In this document: piece after piece, positions 16,653-24,540 of the stretch
Layout: each line of letters starts with the position of its first letter
Numbering within the stretch: position 1 is the first letter of the stretch
Assembly (NCBI RefSeq): GCF_015674855.1
Contig: NZ_JADMLG010000007.1
Coordinates: 186,001 to 250,000 of the forward strand
Reading direction: 5' to 3'
From: Nocardia bovistercoris
GTDB taxonomy: Bacteria; Actinomycetota; Actinomycetes; Mycobacteriales; Mycobacteriaceae
DNA: 64,000 nt
Notes under the pieces: model-generated
Database searches by the model: none
Told to the model about the DNA's origin: nothing
What the model saw: the letters and a program-made list of their open reading frames with translations, nothing else
Made by a program: the position numbers and the translations under genes

Positions 16653-17183
16653 ATGGCCGACCGACCCGAGGTTTCCGCCGAGTACACCGACAATTCCGCC
16701 GAACATTCCGACGGAGCCGGAGAACGAGGGGGGCGTGTCGCCACCGCGGCACACGACATCGGTGGTTTCATCAGGTCGCAGCGGGAAGCCGCGCAAGTCT
16801 CGCTGCGTCAGCTCGCCGCGCTGGCGGGGGTGAGCAATCCGTACCTCAGCCAGATCGAGCGCGGATTGCGCAATCCCTCCGCCGAAGTGCTCGCGCAGAT
16901 CGCCAAGGCGCTGCGGGTGTCCTCGGAGGTGTTGTACGTCCGGGCAGGCTTCCTCGAGCAGCGGGCGCACAGTCCGGTCAGGGACGCGCTGCTTGCCGAC
17001 ACTTTCATCAGTGAGCGGCAGAAGCAGGTGCTCCTGGACATCTACGAATCGTTTCGCCGGGAAAACGGAGGGAACGAGCCAGCGGGGCAGGGTGAAAGAG
17101 CCCCAGCTCACGGGGGGGAGTGGGACAGCGACGTTCCGCGTACGACAACCGAAACTCCGCCACGCCAGGAGAACGAACTATGA
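16653..17183 (+). CDS. XRE-family helix-turn-helix regulator (Rv0474 type)
   Basis: The 176-residue protein has an unstructured acidic N-terminus, then an HTH_3 domain: FIRSQREAAQVSLRQLAALA and GVSNPYLSQIERGLRNPSAE (about residues 37-77). A short helical C-terminal half (LLADTFISERQKQVLLDIYE) and a hydrophilic tail follow. In mycobacteria the equivalent gene, Rv0474, also precedes hbhA. Its last bases overlap the start of the hbhA-like gene (ATGA), so the two proteins are made together. It may regulate the operon itself. Confidence 0.9.
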   Translation: MADRPEVSAEYTDNSAEHSDGAGERGGRVATAAHDIGGFIRSQREAAQVSLRQLAALAGVSNPYLSQIERGLRNPSAEVLAQIAKALRVSSEVLYVRAGFLEQRAHSPVRDALLADTFISERQKQVLLDIYESFRRENGGNEPAGQGERAPAHGGEWDSDVPRTTTETPPRQENEL

Positions 17184-17872
17184 CCGAAAAGAACGCCACC
17201 GTCACCAAGCCCCTGTTCGCTGCGGTCGGCGCGGGCGATGCCGTCTACACCGCCGCGCTCGATGTCGTGACCCAGGTCCGCGAACGCGCCGCGTCGGCCG
17301 ATGTCGGCAGCCGGGTCGAAGGCGCGCGCGAGCGCTTCGCCAATGTGCCCGCCGATGTGCAGACCCAGTTCGATTCGCTGCGCGAGCGGCTCGCGGGTCT
17401 GCCGTCCGAACTGCCCGAGGACCTCGCCGAGCTGCGCGAGAAGTTCACCCCCGAGGAACTGCGCGCACTCGCCGAGAAGTACTACCGGCAGGTGCTCGAC
17501 GCCTACGCCGACCTGGCCGTGCGCGGTGAGGAGACCTACGGTCGCCTGCGCACCAACCACTTGGTCGAGGAGCGGATCGAGCGTGTGGAGACCCTCTACA
17601 AGGACGCCACCGTGCGCGCCGAGGAGGCCATCGGCCGGGTGAACGGCCTGCTCGGCCGCAAGGTCGACGAGGAGCAGGCCGACGAGCCGGTGGCCGTGGT
17701 CGCCGAGCCCGCGGTGGTGGAGGCAGAAGTCCTCTCGGTGTCCACCGAGCCGGAGCCCGAGCCGGAGCTGTTCGCCGAGCCGTCCGCCGCCGAGCCGAAG
17801 AAGGCGCCCGCCAAGAAGGCGCCCGTAGCGAAGAAGGCGCCCGCGAAGAAGGCCGCGCCCAAGGAGATCTGA
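17180..17872 (+). CDS. hbhA: Heparin-binding haemagglutinin-like protein (HbhA)
   Basis: ATG at 17180 overlaps the XRE stop and is preceded by CAGGAGAAC; this gives 230 residues. An N-terminal stretch (KPLFAAVGAGDAVYTAALD) is followed by a long charged helical region (about residues 35-165) likely to form a coiled coil. The acidic Glu/Pro/Val linker (residues ~168-205) leads to a C-terminal Lys/Ala/Pro repeat with four KKAPAKKA-like units. In M. tuberculosis the Lys-rich tail binds heparan sulfate on host cells and is methylated. No classical signal peptide is seen, as in mycobacterial HbhA. Adhesion here is inferred from the family. Confidence 0.88.
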   Translation: MTEKNATVTKPLFAAVGAGDAVYTAALDVVTQVRERAASADVGSRVEGARERFANVPADVQTQFDSLRERLAGLPSELPEDLAELREKFTPEELRALAEKYYRQVLDAYADLAVRGEETYGRLRTNHLVEERIERVETLYKDATVRAEEAIGRVNGLLGRKVDEEQADEPVAVVAEPAVVEAEVLSVSTEPEPEPELFAEPSAAEPKKAPAKKAPVAKKAPAKKAAPKEI

Positions 17873-17887
17873 GCCTCGCCGTCCGTC

Positions 17888-17921
17888 GCGGCCCTCGCAC
17901 ATCCTGAAGTGCGGGGGCCGC
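17888..17921 (+). terminator. Hairpin after hbhA
   Basis: The 13-bp arms GCGGCCCTCGCAC and GTGCGGGGGCCGC enclose an 8-base loop, with a single G-T wobble. No U-run follows, which is common in high-GC actinobacteria. It starts 16 bases after the hbhA stop and should end or attenuate transcription before the DUF2516 gene. Confidence 0.6.
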
Positions 17922-17927
17922 GCTCGT

Positions 17928-18236
17928 ATGATGGAGCGGGTGAACACCGTGAACGGGTTGACCGCAATGATCATGCTCGTGCTGTGGCTCGCGGCGCTCG
18001 GCGCGACGATCTTCGCGCTGATCCACGCCATTCGCCAACGGCCCGACGCGTTCACCGCGGTCGACAAGCAGACCAAACCGATCTGGTTGGCCATCCTCGG
18101 CGTGGCGTTGCTGCTGCTGTTGCTCTCGCCCGCCGGTCTCGGCCTGCTCGCCTTCATCTCGATCATCGCCACCGGCGTCTACCTGGCCGATGTCCGTCCG
18201 AAGGTGGACGAGGTCCAGCGCGGCCCGCGCTGGTAG
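17928..18236 (+). CDS. DUF2516 family small membrane protein
   Basis: The 102-residue protein has two to three hydrophobic helices (MIMLVLWLAALGATIFALIH and WLAILGVALLLLLLSPAGLG, then LAFISIIATGVYLADVRP). It ends with a basic tail, QRGPRW. The position after hbhA and the pattern match Rv0476 and the DUF2516 family of unknown function. A second in-frame start (ATG 17931, or GTG 17940) would shorten it by one to four residues. It lies directly behind a hairpin and ahead of another, so it may be expressed by read-through. Confidence 0.85.
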   Translation: MMERVNTVNGLTAMIMLVLWLAALGATIFALIHAIRQRPDAFTAVDKQTKPIWLAILGVALLLLLLSPAGLGLLAFISIIATGVYLADVRPKVDEVQRGPRW

Positions 18237-18273
18237 GTCGATACTTCCAGCCCTCGTAACCGGGGGTTTTCGT

Positions 18274-18302
18274 ACGCGCACGCGGACTCGCCGCGTGCGC
18301 GT
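18274..18302 (+). terminator. Perfect 12-bp hairpin after the DUF2516 gene
   Basis: ACGCGCACGCGG and CCGCGTGCGCGT pair perfectly around a 5-base loop, followed by TCTCGTG. It starts 38 bases after the DUF2516 stop and precedes the promoter region of the alpha/beta hydrolase, which fits a factor-independent terminator without a long U-run. Confidence 0.65.
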
Positions 18303-18347
18303 TCTCGTGTCCGGGGCGCCCGCGTTGGTCAGCGGACCCTCTTTCGG

Positions 18348-18368
18348 GTTACTGTATCTTTGAGTAAC
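18348..18368. promoter_or_regulatory. GTTACT/AGTAAC inverted repeat, candidate operator of the alpha/beta hydrolase gene
   Basis: Perfect 6-bp arms GTTACT and AGTAAC flank a 9-base A/T-rich spacer. The repeat lies 16 bases before the start ATG at 18384 and just before the ribosome-binding site AAAGGAG, so a bound repressor would block transcription start or translation. Size and symmetry resemble TetR-family sites. No adjacent regulator gene is present. Confidence 0.45.
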
Positions 18369-18383
18369 ACAAAGGAGTGTCCG

Positions 18384-19424
18384 ATGCGTGCACTACCGCC
18401 CGCGATGGCGGACCTACCGGGAACCATCCGACGGCTGCTCGACCGACATCGCGCCGACCTGCGCTCGCGCACCTACGTGGGCGCGGCGCTGAATCCGCCG
18501 ACCGCGCGCCACGAGGTCATCCCGGTCACCACGGCCGATGGCGCCCGCCTGCGCGTACACGCCTACGGTCCCGCCGACGCACCGGCGATCGTGCTCGTGC
18601 ATGGCTGGACATGCGCGATCGAATACTGGAACCCGCAGATCAACGCGTTCGCCGACGAATACCGCGTCATCGCCTACGACCACCGCGGACACGGCGCCAG
18701 CGAACTCGGCGGCGCCGCGCTGACCATGGACCTGCTCGCCGACGACCTCGCGGCCGTGCTCGACGCCGCGCTCCCCTCGGGTGAGCGCGCCGTACTGGTC
18801 GGCCACAGCCTGGGCGGGATGACCCTGCAAGCGTGGGCGGGCCGGTACCCGGAGCAGGTGCGGCGGCGCGCGCACGCGGTCCTGCTGTGCAATACCGCCT
18901 CCGGCGGGCTGGTCGCCGAGACCACGGTGGTGCCGCTGTTCAATCGGCCGCTGCGGTGGTTCGGGCGCCGCGTCGCACTGCCCGCGGCCATCGGTCGCCG
19001 CGGCCTCGGCACCCTCCTGTTCTTCCCGCCGATCCCGCCGATGCGCTGGGCTTTCGCGCGGCAGATCATGAGTCCGGCGGCCGCGCCCGAGATCGTGGAC
19101 TACTGCATGGCCGTGGTGCGTTCGTGTCCGGCGGCGGTCCGCGCGAAGTTCGGACTGTTGCTCGCCGACATGGATCTCGGCGAGTCCGCGCGCGATCTCA
19201 CGGTGCCGACCACGATCCTGGCCGGTTCGGCCGATTTCATGACGCCGCCCGTCCATTCGCGGCGTCTGGCCGACATGCTGGCCGAGACCGGCGCGCTCGT
19301 GCGCTACGAAGTGCTCGCCACCGGCCACCTTGGCAATGTCGAGATGTACGAGCGGTTCAACGAGGAACTCGTGCGGATACTCGACGCGGTCGTGGCGGAT
19401 GCGGAGATCGAAGCCGCGGGCTGA
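18384..19424 (+). CDS. Alpha/beta fold hydrolase
   Basis: ATG at 18384 is chosen because AAAGGAG lies six bases before it; the protein has 346 residues. Fold landmarks are the oxyanion loop IVLVHGWTC, the nucleophile elbow VGHSLGGM, the acid in AGSADFMTPP and the base in ATGHLGNVE. The first 60 residues precede the core domain and include HEVIPVTTADGARLRVHAYG, the usual entry strand. A lipase, esterase or lactonase role is possible; the substrate is unknown. It is preceded by a candidate operator and followed by convergent purU, 12 bases away. Confidence 0.88.
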   Translation: MRALPPAMADLPGTIRRLLDRHRADLRSRTYVGAALNPPTARHEVIPVTTADGARLRVHAYGPADAPAIVLVHGWTCAIEYWNPQINAFADEYRVIAYDHRGHGASELGGAALTMDLLADDLAAVLDAALPSGERAVLVGHSLGGMTLQAWAGRYPEQVRRRAHAVLLCNTASGGLVAETTVVPLFNRPLRWFGRRVALPAAIGRRGLGTLLFFPPIPPMRWAFARQIMSPAAAPEIVDYCMAVVRSCPAAVRAKFGLLLADMDLGESARDLTVPTTILAGSADFMTPPVHSRRLADMLAETGALVRYEVLATGHLGNVEMYERFNEELVRILDAVVADAEIEAAG

Positions 19425-19436
19425 GTTCGCTCCCGG

Positions 19437-20315
19437 TCAGGAGAAGACCACCGTGCGCCGCCCGTGCACGAGGACCCTGCCCTCGAGGTGCCAGCGCAGT
19501 CCGCGGGCGAGCACGACCCGCTCGATATCGCGCCCCTGGCGGACCATGTCACGCACGTCGTCGGCGTGATCGATGCGGCTCACGTCCTGTTCGATGATCG
19601 GGCCCGCGTCCAGTTCGGCCGTCACGTAGTGGCAGGTCGCGCCGATCAGCTTGACGCCACGCGCGAACGCCTGATGGTAGGGACGCGCGCCGACGAACGA
19701 CGGCAGGAAGCTGTGGTGGATATTGATCGCCCGCCCCGCCCAGTGCTCGCACAGCGACGCGGGCAGCACCTGCATGAAACGGGCGAGCACCACCGCGTGC
19801 GGATCGTGTTCGTCGACCAGCGCGCGCACCTGTTCGAAGGCGGGCCCGCGTTCGGCCGGGTCCTTGGGGAACGGCACGTGGTGGAATTTCACGCCGTGCG
19901 CGCTCGCCATCTCGCCGAGGTCGGGATGGTTGCCGATGACCGCTTCGACGGTGGCGGGCAGTTCCCCGCTGCCCGCGCGGCCGAGCAGGTCGTGCAGGCA
20001 GTGCCCGTCGCGGCTGACCAGCAGCACAGCCCGGCGGCGCGCCCCCGAATCGTGCACCTGCCAGTCGGTCTCCGTGCCGAAGTCGGCGGCCACCGCGGCG
20101 AACCGGTCGCGCAGTTCGGCCAGGCCGAAAGGCACGGTGGCGGCCGCGATGGCCTGGCGGGTGAAGAACCAGCCGGTATCCGGGTCGGAGTGGTAGCCGG
20201 CTTCCACGATCGACCCGCCGAATTCGGCGATGAACGAGCTGATCCCGGCGATGATGCCGGGGCGGTCCCGGCAGCCCAGGGTCAGCACGTAGCGGCGGTC
20301 GTGTGGATCACTCAT
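19437..20315 (-). CDS. purU: Formyltetrahydrofolate deformylase
   Basis: The 292-residue protein starts at ATG 20315 with MSDPHDRRYVLTLGCRDRPG, an N-terminal ACT domain (about residues 8-85) that senses amino acids in the family. The hydrolase domain has the formyl-transferase-like core: NIHHSFLPSF, the loop GATCHYVTAELDAGPII and the catalytic Asn/His/Asp set. PurU releases formate and tetrahydrofolate from 10-formyl-THF, feeding purine synthesis and balancing one-carbon units. The open frame continues upstream into other genes but this is the conserved start. It follows the GNAT gene on the same strand after 68 bases. Confidence 0.95.
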   Translation of the reverse strand: MSDPHDRRYVLTLGCRDRPGIIAGISSFIAEFGGSIVEAGYHSDPDTGWFFTRQAIAAATVPFGLAELRDRFAAVAADFGTETDWQVHDSGARRRAVLLVSRDGHCLHDLLGRAGSGELPATVEAVIGNHPDLGEMASAHGVKFHHVPFPKDPAERGPAFEQVRALVDEHDPHAVVLARFMQVLPASLCEHWAGRAINIHHSFLPSFVGARPYHQAFARGVKLIGATCHYVTAELDAGPIIEQDVSRIDHADDVRDMVRQGRDIERVVLARGLRWHLEGRVLVHGRRTVVFS

Positions 20316-20383
20316 CCGGTCATTGTCCCGTACCGGTCGCGGTCGATTTGCCGGGGCCGGTACAGGTGCGGCGGCCGCGTGGC

Positions 20384-20914
20384 TCAGAGTTCGTAGAACG
20401 GTTCCGCGTAATGGAATTCGCCGCTGATCTGGGATTCGTAGGCGGTGAGCGGGCGAACCTGGAAGTGCGCGACCCACTCCGGATCGTCGGGGGTGATGCC
20501 GAGCCGGGCGGCGGGCACGAAGCCGAAGCGCGGGTAGTAGTCGAGGCTGCCGAGCAAGCAGACCAGGGGTTCGTCGAGCGCGTCGGCGGCGCCGAGTGCC
20601 GCGTGCATGAGTGCCGAGCCGATGCCGTGGTGTTGATGGTCGGCGACGACCCCGATCGGGCCGAGTCCGAGCACGGGGAACGGACCGACGGTGGCGCGGG
20701 TGAGGCAGACGTGACCGAGGACGGTGTCGAATTCGACGGCGACCAGCGACAGCGTCGGTATCCAGCCCGCGTCGCCGCGCAGCCGGTCCACCAGAGCGAC
20801 CTCGGGCGGGTCGGCGTCGGCTTCGCCCTCGGCGCGGTACCGCGCGGCGAACGCGCTGCGGTGCACCTCGGCGACCGCGGTCTCGTCGTCGGCGCGTTCG
20901 CGACGGATCAACAC
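20384..20914 (-). CDS. GNAT family N-acetyltransferase
   Basis: I chose the GTG at 20914, behind AGGAGA with eight bases spacing; the protein then begins (M)LIRRERADDETAVAEVHR and has 176 residues. An ATG at 20983 would add 23 residues with no similarity to the family. The acetyl-CoA loop is GLGPIGVVADHQHHGIGSAL, and YYPRFGFVPA is the usual final strand. This subgroup (YhbS-like) has unknown small-molecule or protein substrates. It diverges from deoC. Confidence 0.85.
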   Translation of the reverse strand: MLIRRERADDETAVAEVHRSAFAARYRAEGEADADPPEVALVDRLRGDAGWIPTLSLVAVEFDTVLGHVCLTRATVGPFPVLGLGPIGVVADHQHHGIGSALMHAALGAADALDEPLVCLLGSLDYYPRFGFVPAARLGITPDDPEWVAHFQVRPLTAYESQISGEFHYAEPFYEL

Positions 20915-21077
20915 GGTGGGGGTCTCCTGTCGAACGAGTGTGGCCCCGCCGTACGTACCGGTGGACGGCGGTGCGGACATCACGGGGTGTCCGGTCGTGC
21001 GCCGGCGAGTACGAGTCTGCTGGAATCGATCGAGGCACGCAATGGAATTCGCCTGCCATATGCCAGACTCTCACCTC

Positions 21078-21749
21078 ATGGCAGACTCCACGCCACCGAC
21101 CCGTTCCGAGGTGGCCGCCCGCATCGATCACACCCTGCTCGCGCCGGAGGCGACGCCCGCCGAGGTGGACGCGCTCGTCGCCGAGGCGCGGGAACTCGGC
21201 GTGTACGCGATCTGTGTCTCGCCGTCGATGCTGCCGGTGCGCGCCGAGGGGCTCGTGGTCGCGACGGTCGCGGGATTCCCTTCCGGGAAACATCATTCGC
21301 TGGTCAAGGGGGCCGAGGCGCGGCTCGCGGTGGATCAGGGCGCGGCCGAGGTGGATATGGTGATCGATGTCGGCGCGGCGGTGGCCGGTGATTACACCGC
21401 GGTGCTCGCCGATATCGTCACCGTGCGCGAGGCCGTGGCCGATCGCGCGGTGCTGAAGGTGATCATCGAGTCGGCGGCGCTGTCGGACGAGGCGATCGTC
21501 GAGGTCTGCCGCGCGGCCGAGCGGGCGGGCGGCGATTTCGTGAAGACCTCCACCGGCTTCCATCCGGCGGGCGGTGCGAGCGCGCACGCGGTGCGGCTGA
21601 TGGCCGAGACGGTGGGCGGGCGACTCGGGGTGAAGGCCAGCGGTGGTATCCGCACCGCCGAGGCGGCGGCGGAGCTGCTCGCGGCGGGCGCGACCCGGCT
21701 CGGACTTTCCAAATCGCGCGCGGTGCTCGCCGGATTCCCCGAGCACTGA
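21078..21749 (+). CDS. deoC: 2-deoxyribose-5-phosphate aldolase
   Basis: From ATG 21078 the protein has 223 residues. It has the Schiff-base lysine in FVKTSTGF, the second active-site lysine in LGVKASGGIRT, and the N-terminal IDHTLLAPEAT. DeoC cleaves deoxyribose 5-phosphate to glyceraldehyde 3-phosphate and acetaldehyde in deoxynucleoside catabolism. No strong ribosome-binding site precedes the chosen start; in-frame ATGs at 21060 and 21042 are alternatives. The position matches Rv0478. The 3' end of the gene is the first part of a decayed tandem repeat that reaches into the neighbouring convergent gene. Confidence 0.94.
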   Translation: MADSTPPTRSEVAARIDHTLLAPEATPAEVDALVAEARELGVYAICVSPSMLPVRAEGLVVATVAGFPSGKHHSLVKGAEARLAVDQGAAEVDMVIDVGAAVAGDYTAVLADIVTVREAVADRAVLKVIIESAALSDEAIVEVCRAAERAGGDFVKTSTGFHPAGGASAHAVRLMAETVGGRLGVKASGGIRTAEAAAELLAAGATRLGLSKSRAVLAGFPEH

Positions 21750-22010
21750 CCTCGCGAATCCGTTTCGGCGGCAACCCGATCCGCCATCACTTCGATCGGG
21801 CCGGCTCGGGCTTTTCAAGTCGCGTGCGGTGCTCGCAGCCCTTTCCGGTGCCGAGCTCGCGAATCCGTTCTGGCGGGAACTCGATCCGGTATCACTTCGA
21901 CTGGCGCGCTCGGGTTGTCCGGGTCGCTTGCGGTACTTGCAGGCTTCTCCGGGTGTCGAGCTCACGAATCCGGTTCGGCGGTAACCCAATCCGCCATCAC
22001 CTCGGCCAGT
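21696..22010. repeat. Three degenerate ~105-bp tandem copies of the deoC/amidohydrolase junction
   Basis: Three units begin at about 21696, 21802 and 21906. Each has a first half like the end of deoC (LGLSKSRAVLAGF; copies read LGLFKSRAVLAAL and LGLSGSLAVLAGF in the deoC frame) and a second half like the reverse complement of the end of the M20 gene (EVMADWVTAEPDS; copy 1 reads EVMADRVAAETDS). Only the first unit keeps the real deoC stop, and only the last keeps the real amidohydrolase end. The region between the genes is therefore a decayed triplication of a convergent gene junction. Confidence 0.9.
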
Positions 22011-23197
22011 GCCGCGGCTCCCGCCCGGCAGTCGTCGGGTAGCGCGAACTCTTCGGGAGAATGGGAGATCCCGGTCGGGTTGCGGACGAACAGCATGGCC
22101 GTCGGCAGGACGGCGGAGAGGATGCCCGCGTCGTGGCCTGCGGCGGTCGGGAGCACCGGTATGTCGCCGAGTTCGCCGAGCGCCCGCGCGATCCGGTCGC
22201 GTGGCCCTTGCGGGAATTCCACGATGGGGGTGACAGATTCGGCTTCGACGCGTAGACCGACGCGGTCGCAGGCGGCGTGATCGCGCGCCTCGGCGCTGAT
22301 CCGCGCGACCATGCGGGTGAGGGTGTCCTCGTCGGCGGCGCGCGCGTCGAGCCAGGCCGCGACCTCGGAGGGGATGGCGTTCGCGCCGTTGGGCAGCACT
22401 CGGATCTTGCCGAATGTCGCTACCGCGCCGTGGAGTTCGGCGGCGTGGCGGGCGGTGTGCACCGAGGAGGCGAAGGCGAGCATGGGGTCGCGCCGGTCCA
22501 CGAGTCGGGTCGCGCCCGCGTGGTTGGCCTCGCCGGTGAAGGTGAACAGCCAGCGCCCGTGCGGCCAGATGGATGACGCCACCGCGAGCGGGCGGTCGAC
22601 CAGGTCGAGTGCGCGGCCCTGTTCGACGTGCAGTTCCACGTAGGCGCCGACGCGTGCGGTCAGCGTCGGGTCGGGTCCGAGGTGCGCGGGATCGCGGCCA
22701 GCGGCGGCCATCGCCTCGGCCAGTGTGATCCCGTCGGCGTCGCGCAGGGCCAGCGCGCGGGCGGGCGCCAGCGCACCGGTGCTGAGCTGGGAGCCGACGC
22801 AGGCCACTCCGAAGCGCGCGCCCTCTTCGTCGGAGAACGCGGCGATCCCGACCGGGCGGCTTGGCACGATGCCGCGCGCCCGCACGGTGTCGACCGCGGC
22901 GAAGGCCGACACCACGCCGAGCGGCCCGTCGTAGGCGCCGCCGTCGGGCACCGAATCCAGGTGGGAGCCGGTGACGAAGGCGTCCTCGGGGTCGCCGGTC
23001 CATCCGGGCGGCAGCCACCAGGCCCACAGGTTGCCGTTGCGGTCCTCCTCCACCGCCATGCCGCGTTCGGCGGCGCACCCGCTGAACCATTCGCGCAGCG
23101 TCAGATCGGCGGGGTTCCAGGCGAACCGCCGGTAGCCGCCGGTGGCGGGCTCGCGGCCGACCTCGAGTATCGATGCCCAGAGTGCGTCGAAGGTCAT
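21962..23197 (-). CDS. M20 family Zn-dependent amidohydrolase (allantoate amidohydrolase / N-carbamoyl amino acid hydrolase type)
   Basis: The 411-residue protein has the M20 dimetal site: TGSHLDSVPDGGAYDGPLG, SDEEGARFG, ELHVEQG and a C-terminal GHDAG. The dimerisation-domain segment TFTGEANHAGAT also fits. These enzymes hydrolyse allantoate, ureidoglycine or N-carbamoyl amino acids, releasing ammonia and CO2, so a role in scavenging nitrogen from purines is likely. It sits just downstream of the nitrogen cluster on the same strand, 19 bases after the glutamate-synthase-like gene stop, and is probably in that operon. The C-terminal end lies inside a decayed tandem repeat. Confidence 0.9.
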   Translation of the reverse strand: MTFDALWASILEVGREPATGGYRRFAWNPADLTLREWFSGCAAERGMAVEEDRNGNLWAWWLPPGWTGDPEDAFVTGSHLDSVPDGGAYDGPLGVVSAFAAVDTVRARGIVPSRPVGIAAFSDEEGARFGVACVGSQLSTGALAPARALALRDADGITLAEAMAAAGRDPAHLGPDPTLTARVGAYVELHVEQGRALDLVDRPLAVASSIWPHGRWLFTFTGEANHAGATRLVDRRDPMLAFASSVHTARHAAELHGAVATFGKIRVLPNGANAIPSEVAAWLDARAADEDTLTRMVARISAEARDHAACDRVGLRVEAESVTPIVEFPQGPRDRIARALGELGDIPVLPTAAGHDAGILSAVLPTAMLFVRNPTGISHSPEEFALPDDCRAGAAALAEVMADWVTAEPDS

Positions 23198-23216
23198 GAG
23201 CCGTCCTCTCGCGGTG

Positions 23217-24530
23217 TCAGTAGCGGCCCGGAATCCAGTCGGTGCCCGCCAGCGGCACCCTGGCCATGGCCGAGGCTTCCACGGTGAGCGCGACCAGATC
23301 CTCGGGTTCCAGATTGCGCAGGTGGGATTTGCCGCAGGCGCGCGCCAGGGTCTGGGCTTCCATGGTCAGCACCCGCAGGTAGTTCGCGAGCCGACGGCCC
23401 GCGGCCACCGGATCGAGGTTGCGGGCCAGCTCCGGGTCCTGGGTGGTGATGCCCGCCGGGTCGCGGCCTTCCTGGAAGTCGTCGTAGAAACCGGCCGCCG
23501 AACCCAGCGCCTCGTACTGCGCGGCGTAGCGAGGGTTGTTGTCGCCCAACGCGATCAGCGCCGCGGTGCCGATGGCGACGGCGTCCGCGCCGAGCGCCAT
23601 GGCCTTGGCCACGTCGGCGCCGCTGCGGATGCCGCCGGACACGATGAGCTGCACCTCGCGGTGCACGCCGAGTTCCTGCATGGCCTGCACGGCCTGCGGG
23701 ATCGCGGCCAGCGTCGGGATGCCGACGTGTTCGATGAACACGTCCTGGGTCGCCGCCGTACCACCCTGCATACCGTCGACGACGACAACGTCCGCGCCCG
23801 CTTTCACCGCGAGTTTCACGTCGTAGTAGGTGCGGGTCGCGCCGACCTTGATGTAGACCGGCTTCTCCCAGTCGGTGATCTCGCGCAGTTCGATGATCTT
23901 GATCGCCAGGTCGTCGGGGCCGGTCCAGTCCGGATGTCTGCACGCCGAACGCTGGTCGACGCCCTGCGGCAGGGTGCGCATCCGCGCGACCCGCTCGGTG
24001 ATCTTCTGGCCGAGCAGCATGCCGCCGCCGCCGGGTTTGGCGCCCTGACCGAGCACGATCTCGATGGCGTCGGCCTTGCGCAGGTCGTCGGGATTCATTC
24101 CGTAGCGCGACGGAAGATACTGGTAGACAAGATGTTTCGACTGTCCGCGCTCCTCGGCCGTCATGCCGCCGTCGCCGGTGGTGGTCGAGGTGCCGACCTC
24201 GCTCGCGCCGCGCCCGAGCGCCTCCTTGGCCGCGCCGGAGAGCGCGCCGAAGCTCATCCCCGCGATGGTGATCGGAATATCCAGGTGCAGGGGGAATTTC
24301 GCATGCCGGTCGCCGAGGACCACGTCGGTGTCGCAGCGTTCCCGGTAGCCCTCCAGCGGATAGCGCGACATCGAGGCGCCGAGGAACAGCAGATCGTCGA
24401 AATGCGGCAGCGGGCGTTTCGCGCCCCACCCTCGGATGTCGTAGATACCGGTCTCGGCGGCGCGCTGGATCTCGGCGATGACGCCGCGCGGAAAGGTCGC
24501 CGATTCGCGCAGTGCAGGATTGGTGTGCAC
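23217..24530 (-). CDS. FMN-binding glutamate-synthase-like subunit (GlxD / MgsC type)
   Basis: GTG at 24530 sits six bases behind AGGAGG and right after the stop of the GXGXG gene; the protein has 437 residues. It is the FMN-binding glutamate synthase domain: ITIAGMSFGALSGAAKEALG, GDGGMTAEERG, GQGAKPGGGGMLLG, VVVDGMQGGTAA and IVSGGIRSGADVAKAMALGA. In GltB the next section holds the 3Fe-4S cysteines ending CPxGITTQ; here it reads GRDPAGITTQ with no Cys, so the cluster is missing. With the next two genes it makes a split GltS (GlxB-C-D in rhizobia, N-methylglutamate synthase MgsA-B-C in methylotrophs). Confidence 0.88.
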   Translation of the reverse strand: MHTNPALRESATFPRGVIAEIQRAAETGIYDIRGWGAKRPLPHFDDLLFLGASMSRYPLEGYRERCDTDVVLGDRHAKFPLHLDIPITIAGMSFGALSGAAKEALGRGASEVGTSTTTGDGGMTAEERGQSKHLVYQYLPSRYGMNPDDLRKADAIEIVLGQGAKPGGGGMLLGQKITERVARMRTLPQGVDQRSACRHPDWTGPDDLAIKIIELREITDWEKPVYIKVGATRTYYDVKLAVKAGADVVVVDGMQGGTAATQDVFIEHVGIPTLAAIPQAVQAMQELGVHREVQLIVSGGIRSGADVAKAMALGADAVAIGTAALIALGDNNPRYAAQYEALGSAAGFYDDFQEGRDPAGITTQDPELARNLDPVAAGRRLANYLRVLTMEAQTLARACGKSHLRNLEPEDLVALTVEASAMARVPLAGTDWIPGRY

Positions 24531-24540
24531 GCTTGGCCTC

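Noticed and set aside
19437..23090. A very long open frame of about 1200 codons on the minus strand spanning purU, the GNAT gene, deoC and the amidohydrolase
   Set aside because: Only its last 292 codons match a protein family (PurU). The rest is in a wrong frame of real genes and arises because stops are rare in GC-rich DNA.
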